Shown here: positions 15,785-25,298 of the stretch, in pieces | How positions within the stretch are numbered: the stretch's first letter is position 1 | How the letters are laid out: every line of letters starts with the position of its first letter | From: Truepera sp. bin119 | GTDB taxonomy: Bacteria; Deinococcota; Deinococci; Deinococcales; Trueperaceae | DNA length: 55,084 bases | Direction of reading: 5' to 3' | Assembly (NCBI GenBank): GCA_002239005.1 | Contig: MPNL01000020.1 | Span: forward strand, 1-55,084 | Notes under the pieces: generated by a model | What the model was told of the DNA's origin: nothing | Seen by the model: only the letters and a program-made list of their open reading frames with translations | Database searches by the model: none | Program-made: the position numbers and the translations under genes

Positions 15785-18671
15785 GGCTCCCCTCCACTTC
15801 GGCCTCTCCCTGACTGGTCAGGGTCATAGGCTTGGCGCGACGACTCCAGAGGTTCCCGGTGAGCCCTATCACTAGCAGGGCGATCAGGGCGAAGGCGTAA
15901 TTCAGGCTCTCCCATACGGTCTGCTCGCTACGTTCCAGGGCTCTCAGGACCTGGGTATGGGTCCCGCGTGAACGGATGCTGAGCAGGTCGGTATCTTCGA
16001 CCGACCAGCCGATCACGTTCTGCATCAGTTGGAGGCGCTGCAACCGGGTGTCGACGCTGCCCACGATCGAGAGGTCGAAGACTAAATCGTTAAGGAAGTC
16101 GACGCTTCCAAAGACCACCAGCCGGGTGGTCTCTGGTGAGGTCTCGAGGGTGCCGTAGGGCAGCTCCTCAGGTCCGACCGCCCCTTCCGCTTCGTCCGTA
16201 GCTTCGAGCAGCGGATTCGGCTTGTCTTTGAAGAAGCTCTCCAGGCTACCCTGGATGGCGACGGCCAGGGTCTGCTGCCGCCGCTCCCCCTCTACCGGGA
16301 AGCCGTACTCGGGATAGGTCTCCAAGTCGGGTTGGGCGTTGGTGTCGCTGCGGACCCAGGACTCCTCGCCGGAGCGCAGCAACGTGGTGACGCTCAGGCC
16401 CTGTGACTTCGTCTCGTCGATTGTGAGTGGCGAGCTCCAGTTCAGCACGACGGCCTGGAGACCGGCCAGAATGGGGCTGTCGCTGGCCATACCGTCCCGG
16501 CGGACATCGACGAAATAGGGGTAGTCGAGGGCCTGAATCTCGCGAACCGGGAAGCCGCCCACGTTCCGGACCACCGGTACGGGGAAGGCTTCATTCTGAG
16601 GATCCAGCACCATCCCCTCTTCGACAGTGACCCCGTAGTGGCTAAGGAGTTGCTGCACTCCCCCTTCGAGGGGGCTGAGACCGACACTGCCGAACGCCAC
16701 GTCCAACTGATGGCTTCCCCCGGCGACCACTACGGAGCCGCCCCGCATGAGGTACTGGTCGACGGCGTAGAGCTCCACATCGCCCAGACCCTGGGGAGCG
16801 AGGAGCACCAGGATGTCGATATCGTCGGCGACCCTGCCGCCACTTAGATCGAGGTCGCGGACCTCATACTCCTGCCGCAGTCGATCGGTGAGCGTGAGGA
16901 AGCGGTACGAGGGGGCGGTGGTCTGGCCGAAGGCGTCGGTGGTCGGCGTCTGGGGGGGTTGCCACAGTCCCACCACCTTGAGGAAACCGGGGGAGGCGCG
17001 TTTCAACCCGGCCTCGATGGCGGTGCGGATCTCGGCTTCGGCCGGTTCGCCTGAGGGGAAGAGTAGCTGGGTCCGCTCCCCGACCTCGAGGAGCATGTGC
17101 AGGTAGTAGGTCTCCGGAGAGAAGAGCGACGCCGCAATCGGCCTGAGGTTGTACTGCTCGAACAGGGCTTGGCGGTCGAGGCGAGCCCCCTCGCCATCCG
17201 GATCGAGGGTCTCGAAGAGGAACTTGCCGTCCGCCTCTGTCTGGAGCTGCTCGGCCACACTCTCGATGGTGCTCTGCACCTCCGCCAGGTCGGCCGGGAG
17301 GGTTTCGGGTGTGACGATCAGGGTGAGCCCGGCCGGTTGGGGCAGCGCCTCGAGGACAGCTCCGACACTCTGGAAGCCGAATACGATCTTCCTTAGGCTC
17401 CTCGTCAGGTCGTACTCGAGGTTGCGCAGGCGCACGTCCAACTCCCCGCTGCGGAACGACTCGACCTCGATCAGTTCCTGGAAGCCGAGGACCGTGCTCT
17501 GATCGCCGTAACGGAGCAGGATGTCGAAGTAGGCGCTGACCACAGCGTCCTCGTAGCGGTCCGCTACCCGGAACGGGGAGGGGCGAATCCCGTAGCTCTC
17601 GGTCGCTTCGCGCTCCAGTTCGGGGTCGCGCGTAGGATCGACGAAGTCGACCTCGATCATTCCGCCCGAGGCGATCTCGTACTCCCGCAGGGTGTCCTGG
17701 ACCCGCGGAATAAGGGGGGCTAAGAGGGGGTGGGTGCGCTCGCTAAGGTAGCCCCGGATAAGTAGCGGCTCCTCGAGGTTGCCGATAAGATCTCTGGTGG
17801 CCTGTGAGAGGCTGAACTCCCGTCCCTGGGTCAGATCGACCCGGACCGGCCTAAGGGGTTGCAGCCAGATGTTCAGGAGCACCAGGTTGGCGGCGACGAG
17901 GGTGGTGCCGAGGATAGCGTTGCGGCGATAGGAGGCCGTGTGAGCTCCGGCGCTCCAGCGCTTGCTGTCGAGTGAGAGGACGTTGAGGGTAAGAAACAGC
18001 AGGGTCAGGGTGAGGTAATAGACTAGGTCGCGCAGGTCGATGACGCCACGTTCGATGCTCTCGAAGTGGCTGCCGGTAGCTAGCCCGCGCAGGATCTCAC
18101 CGAGGGTGGTGCCGGTGAACTCGGTGAGGCCCCGAGTGCCCAGGAAGTAGAGTAGGCCGGCCACGGCGACCGTCAGGATCAGTGCCACGATCTGGTTGTC
18201 GGTGCGCGACGAGATGAATAGCCCGGTGGCGGTGTAGGCTGCGGCCAGCAGGAGGGCGGCCAGATAGCCGCCGGCTACCGGGCCCCAGTCTAAGTTGCCG
18301 AGGACCGCGGCGGTGATGGGCAGGTTGAGGGTGAGCAGCAGCGCTACGCCGACCAGTGCTAGGACAGCCAGGAACTTCCCGAGCACAGGCTGCCAGGTCC
18401 TGAGCGGGAGGGTGAGCAGGATCTCGAGGGTACCGGAGTGCTCCTCTTCGCTCCACTGCCGCATGGTCAGCGAGGCCACCAGGAAGATCAGCAGTAGCGG
18501 CAGCCAGCGGAATAGCGGTCTCACATCGGCGAGGCCGCGGGCGAAGAAGGTGTCGATCCAGAAGAAGGTGAACATGGTCACAGCCAGGAAGACACCGACA
18601 AAGATCAGCGCCATCGGCGATCCGAAGTAGCCGCGAAGTTCCTTCTGGGTGATTACCAGGATCTGCTTCAT
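15777..18671 (-). CDS. ABC-2 permease fused to GldG-like auxiliary domain
   Basis: 964 residues. The first about 240 residues are an ABC-2 permease: KELRGYFGSPMALIFVGVFL, WLPLLLIFLVASLTMRQWSEEEHSGTLEILLTLP and four further membrane segments. A further helix near residue 265 (NAILGTTLVAANLVLLNIWL) leads into a large extracytoplasmic GldG/IFT52-like domain (FSLSQATRDLIGNLEEPLLI; later DDIDILVLLAPQGLGDVELYAVDQYLMRGGSVVV). A final helix (YAFALIALLVIGLTGNLW) closes it. In Bacteroidetes GldF and GldG are separate proteins; the fusion is known in many other phyla where gliding is absent. The exported substrate is unknown. It lies 19 bp after the ATPase gene in one operon. Confidence 0.85.
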   Translation of the reverse strand: MKQILVITQKELRGYFGSPMALIFVGVFLAVTMFTFFWIDTFFARGLADVRPLFRWLPLLLIFLVASLTMRQWSEEEHSGTLEILLTLPLRTWQPVLGKFLAVLALVGVALLLTLNLPITAAVLGNLDWGPVAGGYLAALLLAAAYTATGLFISSRTDNQIVALILTVAVAGLLYFLGTRGLTEFTGTTLGEILRGLATGSHFESIERGVIDLRDLVYYLTLTLLFLTLNVLSLDSKRWSAGAHTASYRRNAILGTTLVAANLVLLNIWLQPLRPVRVDLTQGREFSLSQATRDLIGNLEEPLLIRGYLSERTHPLLAPLIPRVQDTLREYEIASGGMIEVDFVDPTRDPELEREATESYGIRPSPFRVADRYEDAVVSAYFDILLRYGDQSTVLGFQELIEVESFRSGELDVRLRNLEYDLTRSLRKIVFGFQSVGAVLEALPQPAGLTLIVTPETLPADLAEVQSTIESVAEQLQTEADGKFLFETLDPDGEGARLDRQALFEQYNLRPIAASLFSPETYYLHMLLEVGERTQLLFPSGEPAEAEIRTAIEAGLKRASPGFLKVVGLWQPPQTPTTDAFGQTTAPSYRFLTLTDRLRQEYEVRDLDLSGGRVADDIDILVLLAPQGLGDVELYAVDQYLMRGGSVVVAGGSHQLDVAFGSVGLSPLEGGVQQLLSHYGVTVEEGMVLDPQNEAFPVPVVRNVGGFPVREIQALDYPYFVDVRRDGMASDSPILAGLQAVVLNWSSPLTIDETKSQGLSVTTLLRSGEESWVRSDTNAQPDLETYPEYGFPVEGERRQQTLAVAIQGSLESFFKDKPNPLLEATDEAEGAVGPEELPYGTLETSPETTRLVVFGSVDFLNDLVFDLSIVGSVDTRLQRLQLMQNVIGWSVEDTDLLSIRSRGTHTQVLRALERSEQTVWESLNYAFALIALLVIGLTGNLWSRRAKPMTLTSQGEAEVEGSRG

Positions 18672-18690
18672 ATCCTCATACCTCGCCGAG

Positions 18691-19611
18691 TCAGGCCGTG
18701 GTTGCGAGCCGATTGAAGATGGTTTCGAGCGTCTGGGTATCCCGCTTCAGTTCGCGCAGGGGCCAGCTACGTTGCTGCGCCAGTTCGAAGATAGCGGGAC
18801 AGATATCGTCGCCGTTCTCCCCCAGGATGCGGAAGGTCGGGTAGCTCCCCCCCTGATCGATGGCCTCTACCTCCCGGATGTGGGGGAGGTTGCGGATCTC
18901 TCGTTCCAGATCCGGTATTTCGCTCTGCAGTACCAGGATGGCGTTGTGGGTGGTCGCTAAGTCGGAGAGCCTCGCGTCGGCTCGGATCTCGCCGCTTATT
19001 AGGATGATGACCCGATCACAAAGCGCCTCCACCTCGGACAGGATATGGGTTGAGAAGAGGATGGTGGTATGGTCTGCCAGCCGCCGGATGAGATCGCGCA
19101 TGGCCACGACCTGAGTAGGATCTAGACCGATGGTCGGCTCGTCCAAGATGAGCAGCTTCGGTTTCGCCAGGATCGCCTGAGCCAGCCCGACCCGCTGGCG
19201 GTAGCCCTTGCTTAGCTGGCCGATCGGTCGGGTCAACTGATCGGTCAACCCGGTGGCGTAGACCGCCTCGGAGATGGCGGCGTCCCGCCGATCCGGCGGG
19301 ACCTGCCGGAGGTCGGCCATCATCTTCAGGTAGTCCTGCACGGAGAGTTCGGGGTAGAGCGGGGTGTTCTCCGGGAGGTAGCCGATCCGGGTCTGAATCT
19401 CCTTGCGGTGACTAAGGACGTCCAAACCGTCGACGGTCACCCTGCCGCCGCCGGGTTGCAGATAGCCGGTGAGGGTTTTGATGACAGTCGTCTTCCCGGC
19501 CCCATTGGGTCCCAGAAGACCGACGATCTCGTTGGCGCCGATATCAAAGCTGACACCTTTCAGCGCCTGAACGGTCCGGTAGCTCTTGCTAAGGTCTCTA
19601 ACTGTGATCAA
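18691..19611 (-). CDS. ABC transporter ATP-binding protein, GldA-like
   Basis: About 306 residues; the ATPase of the operon. Walker A is GPNGAGKTT, the signature LSKGYRQRVGLAQAIL, Walker B LLILDEPTIGLDP, and the switch His is in STHILSEVE. A C-terminal regulatory extension of about 80 residues (RILGENGDDICPAIFELAQQRSW) is typical for ABC-2 exporters. The open frame extends upstream to 19653, but the TTG at 19611 is preferred because AGGAGG precedes it by about 10 bases and the product then begins LITVRDLSKSY, as family members do. Confidence 0.92.
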   Translation of the reverse strand: MITVRDLSKSYRTVQALKGVSFDIGANEIVGLLGPNGAGKTTVIKTLTGYLQPGGGRVTVDGLDVLSHRKEIQTRIGYLPENTPLYPELSVQDYLKMMADLRQVPPDRRDAAISEAVYATGLTDQLTRPIGQLSKGYRQRVGLAQAILAKPKLLILDEPTIGLDPTQVVAMRDLIRRLADHTTILFSTHILSEVEALCDRVIILISGEIRADARLSDLATTHNAILVLQSEIPDLEREIRNLPHIREVEAIDQGGSYPTFRILGENGDDICPAIFELAQQRSWPLRELKRDTQTLETIFNRLATTA

Positions 19612-20055
19612 AGTCGGTCCCCCTCCTGTGGATATCGGACAAGGCCAACGCAAGGGTTGGGCGGAGCCTCGGTGGTGAGAGGCCCTCTGTGAACTGCGGC
19701 TGCCCCGTTAACCCCCTGACTAAAGACATGAAAGACATGGTTGTGAGCCTCTATGCTCCTGGTTTGTGGTCTCCAGCCCGTCGAGTCTCGTCGTGGTCTG
19801 GAGCCAGTACATCCAATACATCATGAGCCAAAGCTTTGTCAAGCTTGCAGCGTAGGGCGCTCGAGTCTTTCCCTGCGGTATTCCGACTTCACAGTCGTGA
19901 CGGGGCTCGCCCCCAGGCTTCCTGCGGGTGCCTTGGGGAGCTCGGGAGACAGCAGCGCGCAAGACCCCGGACTCAGGGGTTTCGAGGCCCGGACTGAGGG
20001 GGCCGCTTCCAGCTTGAACCGCCTGCATGGTGAGCAAGCCGAGTTGCGCTAACCG
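19612..20055. other. Intergenic, nothing recognised
   Basis: Holds the unmapped promoter region of the minus-strand ABC operon. Overlapping open frames exist on both strands around 19720-20050, but neither resembles a known family and their composition is unremarkable. Confidence 0.45.
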
Positions 20056-20300
20056 GTGGAAGTCGGTGGGGATCGGGTGGTGGTGCTGATCGGCGCGCCC
20101 CGGCCGCTGGTAGAGCCGACGAGTACCCGAACCTGCACTCCGTTCGTCATGACAGCTACGGCCGCCACCCCCTTCGGCACCCCACCCCGCCCCTCTCTTC
20201 GTTCATCGAGACCTCAGGCGACGGCAGTTCCGGCCTCCAGATCCGCTTCCTGCCGACCGCTCGTGCCGTACCCTTACAGTATTGGGAGCGCAGCGGTCCC
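20056..20300 (+). pseudogene. Decayed coding remnant upstream of the enolase-superfamily gene
   Basis: Two adjacent readings look protein-like but lie in different frames: VGGDRVVVLIGAP in the frame beginning at 20056, then from about 20118 DEYPNLHSVRHDSYGRHP and later FIETSGDGSSGLQIRFLP in the frame shared with the next gene. The second reading runs without a stop straight into the ATG at 20301. It is most likely the 3' end of a neighbouring catabolic gene with a deletion and frameshift. The family is not recognised. Confidence 0.35.
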
Positions 20301-21436
20301 ATGTCTGATGGTCTGAATATCGCCCGGATCCGCGCCTATGCGGTCGCACCTGCCCAGGCACCGCCGGTGCGCTACACCGGTCGCGACGACGGTTTCGTGC
20401 AGATGAATGTCGAGGTCGTGCGCCTGACGCTGCAAGACGGCAGCGAGGGGACGGCCTCGTCCTTCAGTGGCTGGCTAGTCTCCGACGGTGGTAGTGTCGT
20501 TCGCGAGATTGGCCGGCTGGCCGGCGATGTCCTTGGTGAGAGCGTGGCGCACCGCGCCGCGTTGACGGAGGTACTCCTAGAGAGTGCAGGCGAGGGACCT
20601 TGGCCGGCGATCTCGATAATCGACGGTGCCATGTGGGATGCCTACGCCCGGTCTGCGGGGCTGCCGCTATGGCAGCTCCTAGGCGGCTATCGCGCCTGCA
20701 TTCCGGCCTATGCCAGCACGCCCGCCCATCTGACGATCGAGGCCTACTTAGACGATGTCAGGCGCTTCGCGGCCATGGGGTGGCTATCAAGTTGCACATG
20801 AATACCGATCCCGATTTCGACCCGGAATTGGTGCGGGCGGTTACCGGGGCCCACGGTGCGACGGGGCTGCGCTTCATGGTCGACTTAGAGCAACTCTACA
20901 GCTTCGATGATGCCGTTCGGCTCGGCGAGGCGTTGAGCAGGCTCCCTTTCGACTGGATGGAGGCACCGTTGCCCGACACCGACCTTGGTGCCTACGGGGA
21001 GCTCAACGAGGCGGTGGACATCGACATTCTGGCGGCCAGCAACACGCTGGTCGGGCTGGAGAACTGGGCCGAAGGCCTGGGCCGCGGCGCCTGGTCGCGC
21101 CTGCGCTGCGATGCCTGCAATGCTGGCGGGGTGACCACCCTGGTCAAGGCCATGGGTTTGGCCCGCGCCATGGCGGTGCCGTTGGAGATCCAGTCGTTCG
21201 GATTCCAGCCGTCCCAGCACGTCAATTTGCACGTGATGCTGGGGATGGCCGGCTGCACCTGGTTTGAGCATCCAGCACCCCAGGCACCCTACAACTACGC
21301 TGCCCGGAACCCACTCTCGCTCACTGCCCGGGGCTGTGTCGCTGCGGCGGAAGGTGCTGGGCTCGGCTTGGTAGTGAATTGGGACGAGGTCGACACCGAT
21401 GCGTTTGCCCGCTTTGACAGCGCCACCTCGGGTTGA
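20301..21436 (+). pseudogene. Mandelate racemase/muconate lactonizing enzyme family protein, frameshifted
   Basis: An enolase-superfamily sugar-acid dehydratase or racemase relative in two frames. The first part (20301 to about 20783) has the capping domain and ISIIDGAMWDAYARSAGLPLWQLLGG. The catalytic barrel resumes one frame over as VAIKLHMNTDPDFD (catalytic Lys) and carries MVDLEQLYSFDDA and FDWMEAPLPDTDL metal ligands, then EIQSFGFQPSQHVNLHVM. A single missing base near 20783 (GCC ATG GGG TG GCT ATC) would restore a protein of about 378 residues. Whether this is a real mutation or a sequencing error cannot be told from sequence. The substrate cannot be assigned; the degraded fragment upstream suggests a decaying sugar-acid locus. 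Confidence 0.8.
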
Positions 21437-21690
21437 GGCGACGGGTCGTCGATCTCCAAACCGAGCGTAAGGCGGCTAGGTGTGAGGCGTCGGCGACCGG
21501 GGGCTAAGCCTGTCCAGGCGAAGGTCGCGGCTCGCTCGACCCGCCGCCGTGGCTGCTGCCCGAGAATGCAAGGTCTTTCTCCTGCTAGGTGGCGCTCGGG
21601 TTTCGCCTGCTGCGAGCTATCGAGGCAGATCGGATTGCGATGGGGCTAAGTGCTATCGAGAACTGCTACCCGACGACCGCTACCTGCAGG

Positions 21691-22776
21691 TCAGACATTG
21701 AACAGGATATGCAGCACATCTCCGTCCTGGACCAGGTATTCCTTGCCCTCGGTGCGCAGCCAGCCTCGAGCGCGGGCGGCCGCTAGGCCGCCCACCTCGA
21801 CCAGCCTATCCCAGGCGATCACTTCGGCCCGGATGAAGCCGCGCTCGAAGTCGGTGTGGACCTCGGCAGCGGCCTGCGGAGCCCGATTACCTTGGCGGGT
21901 GGTCCAGGCATGGACCTCCCTCGCGTTGCCGGTGAAGAAGGTGATGAGGCCTAGCGTCTGGTGGCCGATTCGGATCAGTCGATTGAGACCCGGCTCCTCC
22001 AGTCCGAGATCGACGAGAAACTCCGCAGCCTCCTCCGGCGCCAGGTCGCTGAGCTCCTGCTCGATCCGGGCGGAGACGATGACGACCTCCCCCCCCTCCT
22101 CTGCAGCGATCTCCTGCACCGCTCGCACGTGCGGGTTGCTGCCGGATATCCCGTCCTCGGCGACGTTGCAGACGTAGATCACGGGCTTGGCCGTGAGCAG
22201 GTCGAAGTCGGCGGGCAGGTCGATGTCGCTCGCTCGGGCCGGTACCCCGGCCGAGAGGCTGTCGATCATCGCCGCCACCGCCTCGACCAGGGCTGCCTCT
22301 CCCTTGCTCCCCTTCGCGCTGCGCCGCAGCTTCTCAAGGCGCCTCTCCAGGTTGGCGATGTCGGCCAAGGCCAGTTCGCTCCCGACGATCTCGATATCGC
22401 CAGCCGGGTCGATTCTGCCGTCGACATGAACGACGTTCGGATCCTCGAAACAGCGGACCACATGCGCCACGGCCGCGGCCTCGCGGATGTGGGCCAGGAA
22501 CTGATTACCCAACCCCTCGCCCTTGCTGGCGCCGCGTACCAGGCCGGCAATGTCGACCAACTCGACCGTGGTCGGCACCAGCGCGGGGAGCCTGTCCCCC
22601 TTGCCGAAGAGGGGGCGGAGGGCCGCTAGGCGTGGGTCCGGCACCGGCACCACCCCGATATTCTTCTCGATCGTAGCGAAGGGGTAGTTGGCCGCTTCGA
22701 CCCGGGCACGAGTGAGGGCGTTGAACAGCGTGCTCTTGCCCACGTTGGGCAGGCCTACGATTCCGATTCCCAGCAT
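21691..22776 (-). CDS. ychF: Redox-regulated ATPase YchF (Obg-like ATPase)
   Basis: 361 residues, the normal length. The P-loop is in LGIGIVGLPNVGKSTLFNALT, with the family stretch NYPFATIEKNIGVVPVPDPRL immediately after, DIAGLVRGASKGEGLGNQFLAHIREAAAV (G3 region), and the C-terminal TGS domain ending GKEYLVQDGDVLHILFNV. YchF binds ribosomes and hydrolyses ATP; it is linked to translation and oxidative-stress response. The start chosen, ATG at 22776, is preceded by GAGGTGG at good spacing; the open frame extends further upstream without homology. It is divergent from hom, with 80 bp between starts. Confidence 0.96.
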   Translation of the reverse strand: MLGIGIVGLPNVGKSTLFNALTRARVEAANYPFATIEKNIGVVPVPDPRLAALRPLFGKGDRLPALVPTTVELVDIAGLVRGASKGEGLGNQFLAHIREAAAVAHVVRCFEDPNVVHVDGRIDPAGDIEIVGSELALADIANLERRLEKLRRSAKGSKGEAALVEAVAAMIDSLSAGVPARASDIDLPADFDLLTAKPVIYVCNVAEDGISGSNPHVRAVQEIAAEEGGEVVIVSARIEQELSDLAPEEAAEFLVDLGLEEPGLNRLIRIGHQTLGLITFFTGNAREVHAWTTRQGNRAPQAAAEVHTDFERGFIRAEVIAWDRLVEVGGLAAARARGWLRTEGKEYLVQDGDVLHILFNV

Positions 22777-22856
22777 GGCAGCACCACCTCGGGCCGATGC
22801 GGACCGGCCCGAAGGCGGAGTATAGCAGGGGGGCGGGCCGTGGTATCCTCGCGGGC

Positions 22857-23912
22857 ATGACATCGCCTGACTCCCCCCTCATCCGGGTCGGTCTCCTGGG
22901 TGCGGGTACCGTCGGCGCAACCCTCTTGGGGCTGATCGGGTCCCGCCCGGGACTCGGTCTGCGCCCGACCCGAGCCCTGGTGCGGGATCTCGCGCGGCCC
23001 CGGACGGTCGCGCGACCGCAGGAGCTTCTCACCACCGATCCGGGAGAGGTGCTCGACAGCTGCGATCTGCTGGTGGAGGTGATGGGGGGCACCGGCCTGG
23101 CGGTGGAGTTGATGCTGCGGGCTCTCGGGCGGGGGCTACCGGTCGTCACCGCCAACAAGGCCGCCCTAGCCGAGCGGTGGGACGCGTTCGAGCCCTACGT
23201 CCGGGGGGGTAGGGTGCACTTCGAGGCCGCGGTCATGGCGGGGACGCCCATCGTCGGCTCGCTGAGCCGTGCCCTCCGGGGGTCGCAGCCGCTGGAATTG
23301 CACGCCATCCTTAATGGGACCTGCAACTACATCCTGGGCCAGTTGGAGTTCGGGATCGACTACGCTGAAGCGTTGGCCGAGGCGCAGCGGCTCGGTTTCA
23401 CGGAGGCCGATCCGTCACTCGATGTGGAGGGGTACGACGCCGCCCACAAGCTCACCCTGCTCGCCCGGCTCGCCTTCACCCCGGAGGTGGCTTGGGACGA
23501 GGTAAGCGCCGCTACCCAGGGCATCGCCCACCTCACCCCCGCCATTGTCCGCGAGGCGATGGAGGATGGCGGGCGGGTCCGGCTCGTAGGCAGCGTGTTT
23601 CCCCAGGACGGCCGCTGGCAGTTGGCGGTCCGCCCTGTCTACCTCCCCGCAGATCACCCGCTCATCTCCGCTTCGGGCGGCCGGAACGGGCTGCTATTCC
23701 GCGGCGACCCCGTCGGGGAGGTGATGATCTCTGGACGTGGGGCGGGTGGAGGACCTACCGCGAGCGCCTTGCTGGCCGATGTCATCGCTGCGGCTCGAGG
23801 CCTGCCCGGGCCCCCCCCCCTCCCCCACTCCCCGCCCTGCCCGGCCCCCCCCCGCTCCTCATCTCCGCGCCGGTACCGGCCGATCATCGTCCCGAGGACC
23901 TCGGCGAGCTGA
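22857..23912 (+). CDS. hom: Homoserine dehydrogenase (3' end altered by duplication)
   Basis: Reduces aspartate semialdehyde to homoserine. The NAD(P)-binding motif is VGLLGAGTVGATLLGL, followed by TANKAALAE, EAAVMAGTPIVGSLSRAL, HAILNGTCNYILGQLE and FTEADPSLDVEGYDAAHKL, which hold catalytic and substrate-binding residues. The C-terminal GRGAGGGPTASALLADVI is canonical. Just after, at 23801-23845, a 35-bp duplication with C-runs shifts the frame, so the frame as given ends at 23912. Removing it gives a tail LLISAPVPADHRPEDL and a stop at 23923 that overlaps the thrC GTG by 4 bp (GTGA), a typical operon join. No ACT domain is evident. Confidence 0.93.
   Translation: MTSPDSPLIRVGLLGAGTVGATLLGLIGSRPGLGLRPTRALVRDLARPRTVARPQELLTTDPGEVLDSCDLLVEVMGGTGLAVELMLRALGRGLPVVTANKAALAERWDAFEPYVRGGRVHFEAAVMAGTPIVGSLSRALRGSQPLELHAILNGTCNYILGQLEFGIDYAEALAEAQRLGFTEADPSLDVEGYDAAHKLTLLARLAFTPEVAWDEVSAATQGIAHLTPAIVREAMEDGGRVRLVGSVFPQDGRWQLAVRPVYLPADHPLISASGGRNGLLFRGDPVGEVMISGRGAGGGPTASALLADVIAAARGLPGPPPLPHSPPCPAPPRSSSPRRYRPIIVPRTSAS
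23801..23845 (+). repeat. 35-bp duplication with C-run spacer at the end of hom
   Basis: CCTGCCCGGG at 23801 recurs at 23836 as CCTGCCCGGC, each followed by long C runs. The second copy leads into clean sequence (CTCCTCATCTCCGCG). The offset of 35 shifts the frame. Same signature as four other sites in the window. Confidence 0.6.
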
Positions 23913-23919
23913 GGAGGGG

Positions 23920-25298
23920 GTGAGCGCTCCAGGCTACCGGAGCACCCGACGCCGATCCCCCACCGTCCCCTTCGGCGAAGCGCTGCTCGCAGGGCTCGCA
24001 CCCGACGGGGGACTGTACCTGCCGGAGCGGATCCTCCCCCTGCCCACCGATTGGGAGGGGGTGGAGACCCCCGGTGAGCTCGCCGTCAGGGTCTTAGGCC
24101 CCTACCTCGGTCCGGGAGGCGCCCCCCCCGGACTCTTCGAGGAGGCCCTCGACTTCCCGCTGCCGGTGGTCCCGCTCTCCCGAGACCGCTACCTCCTCGA
24201 GCTGTTTCACGGGCCCACGCTGGCCTTCAAGGATCTGGGGGCCCGTACTATGGCCCGGCTCATGAGCAGGGTGCTCGAGTGGGACCAGCGAGTCACCGTG
24301 CTGGTGGCGACCTCGGGCGACACCGGCAGCGCCGTGGCCGCCGCCTTCGCCGGGCTGCCTCAGTTCGAGGTCGTCCTGCTCTACCCGAAGGGTATGGTTA
24401 GCGAACTGCAGGAGCGACAGTTGATCACCGCGAGGCCCGGGGTGCGGACCTTCGCGGTGAGCGGAACCTTCGACGACTGCCAGCGGCTGGTCAAGCGAGC
24501 GTTCGCCGAGCCGCGGCTCAGCGAACGGCGGCTCACCAGCGCCAACTCCATCAACATCGGGCGACTTCTGCCCCAGGCGCTCTACTACCTCTGGGCCGCC
24601 CTCCAGGTGGCGCGGCTGCGGGGGGGAGAGTGGGGCGAGCTGGTGGTGAGCGTTCCCAGCGGCAATCTCGGGAACCTCACCGGGGGCATTCTGGCGCTGC
24701 AGATGGGGCTCCCGGTACGACGCTTCGTGGCGGCTCACAACCGTAACGACTTCTTCCCCGAGTTCCTGCGGGGTGTGCGACCAGCCTTCGACTTCAAGTC
24801 GACGGTGACCACGCCATCGAACGCCATGGATGTCGGTGCTCCCAGCAACTTCGAGAGGCTGCACGCACTGCTGGCTGCCGGGTTGGCCGAGCGGATCTCG
24901 GGCGAATCTGTCGACGATGCCGCCACCCTGGAGCGGATCCGGGTCACCGCCGAGGAGGAGGGCTACCTGGCCTGCCCGCACACCGCGGTCGGCCTCGAGG
25001 CGGGCGCGCGGGATCGGGGCCGGGGGGGCGGGGGTGCCCCCACCCCCGGGCCCGCGGCCGGCCCACCCCCCCCGCGGTCGGCCTCGAGGCGGGCGAACGG
25101 TATCGGGGCCGGAGTTGCGACGCTGCACCCACCCTGGTGCTGGCGACCGCACACCCGGCCAAGTTTCCCGACATCATGGAGCGGGCGCTCGGTCGCCCCC
25201 CTCCGCGGAGCGCGGCGCTGGAACGGCTCCGCGACGCCCCCACCCAGGTCGAGCCGCTCGTGCCGAGTATCGACGCCCTAGTGGAGGCCTTGGGCTAG
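23920..25298 (+). CDS. thrC: Threonine synthase (C-terminus frameshifted as assembled)
   Basis: PLP enzyme converting O-phosphohomoserine to threonine. The N-terminus (FGEALLAGLAPDGGLYLPERI) and the PLP lysine in FHGPTLAFKDLGARTMARL are clear, with the phosphate-binding SGDTGSAVAAAF and the late substrate loop SNFERLHALL. The GTG start overlaps the hom stop (after correction of hom). The frame as written is carried past 25010 into junk and stops at 25281. Skipping an 89-bp duplication at 24983 joins PHTAVGLEAG to ERYRGRSCDAAPTLVLATA and ends at the TAG at 25298. The corrected protein, about 430 residues, is normal. It is convergent with the MBL gene, overlapping by 4 bp. Confidence 0.93.
24983..25112 (+). 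repeat. 89-bp direct duplication with G-run/C-run spacer inside thrC
   Basis: A 24-bp block at 24983-25006 (CCGCGGTCGGCCTCGAGGCG then GGCG) recurs exactly at 25072-25095, and the similarity continues downstream. The first copy degrades into G runs, then C runs lead into the clean second copy. This G-then-C order fits a noisy forward read end joined to a noisy reverse read end. The 89-bp offset shifts the frame. Confidence 0.75.

Noticed and set aside
19720-20052. Overlapping open frames on both strands as small genes
   Set aside because: No family resemblance, no ribosome-binding site, and both are ordinary for GC-rich DNA.
24094-25152. 352-codon minus-strand frame opposite thrC
   Set aside because: Shadow of thrC produced by high GC; no domain pattern.
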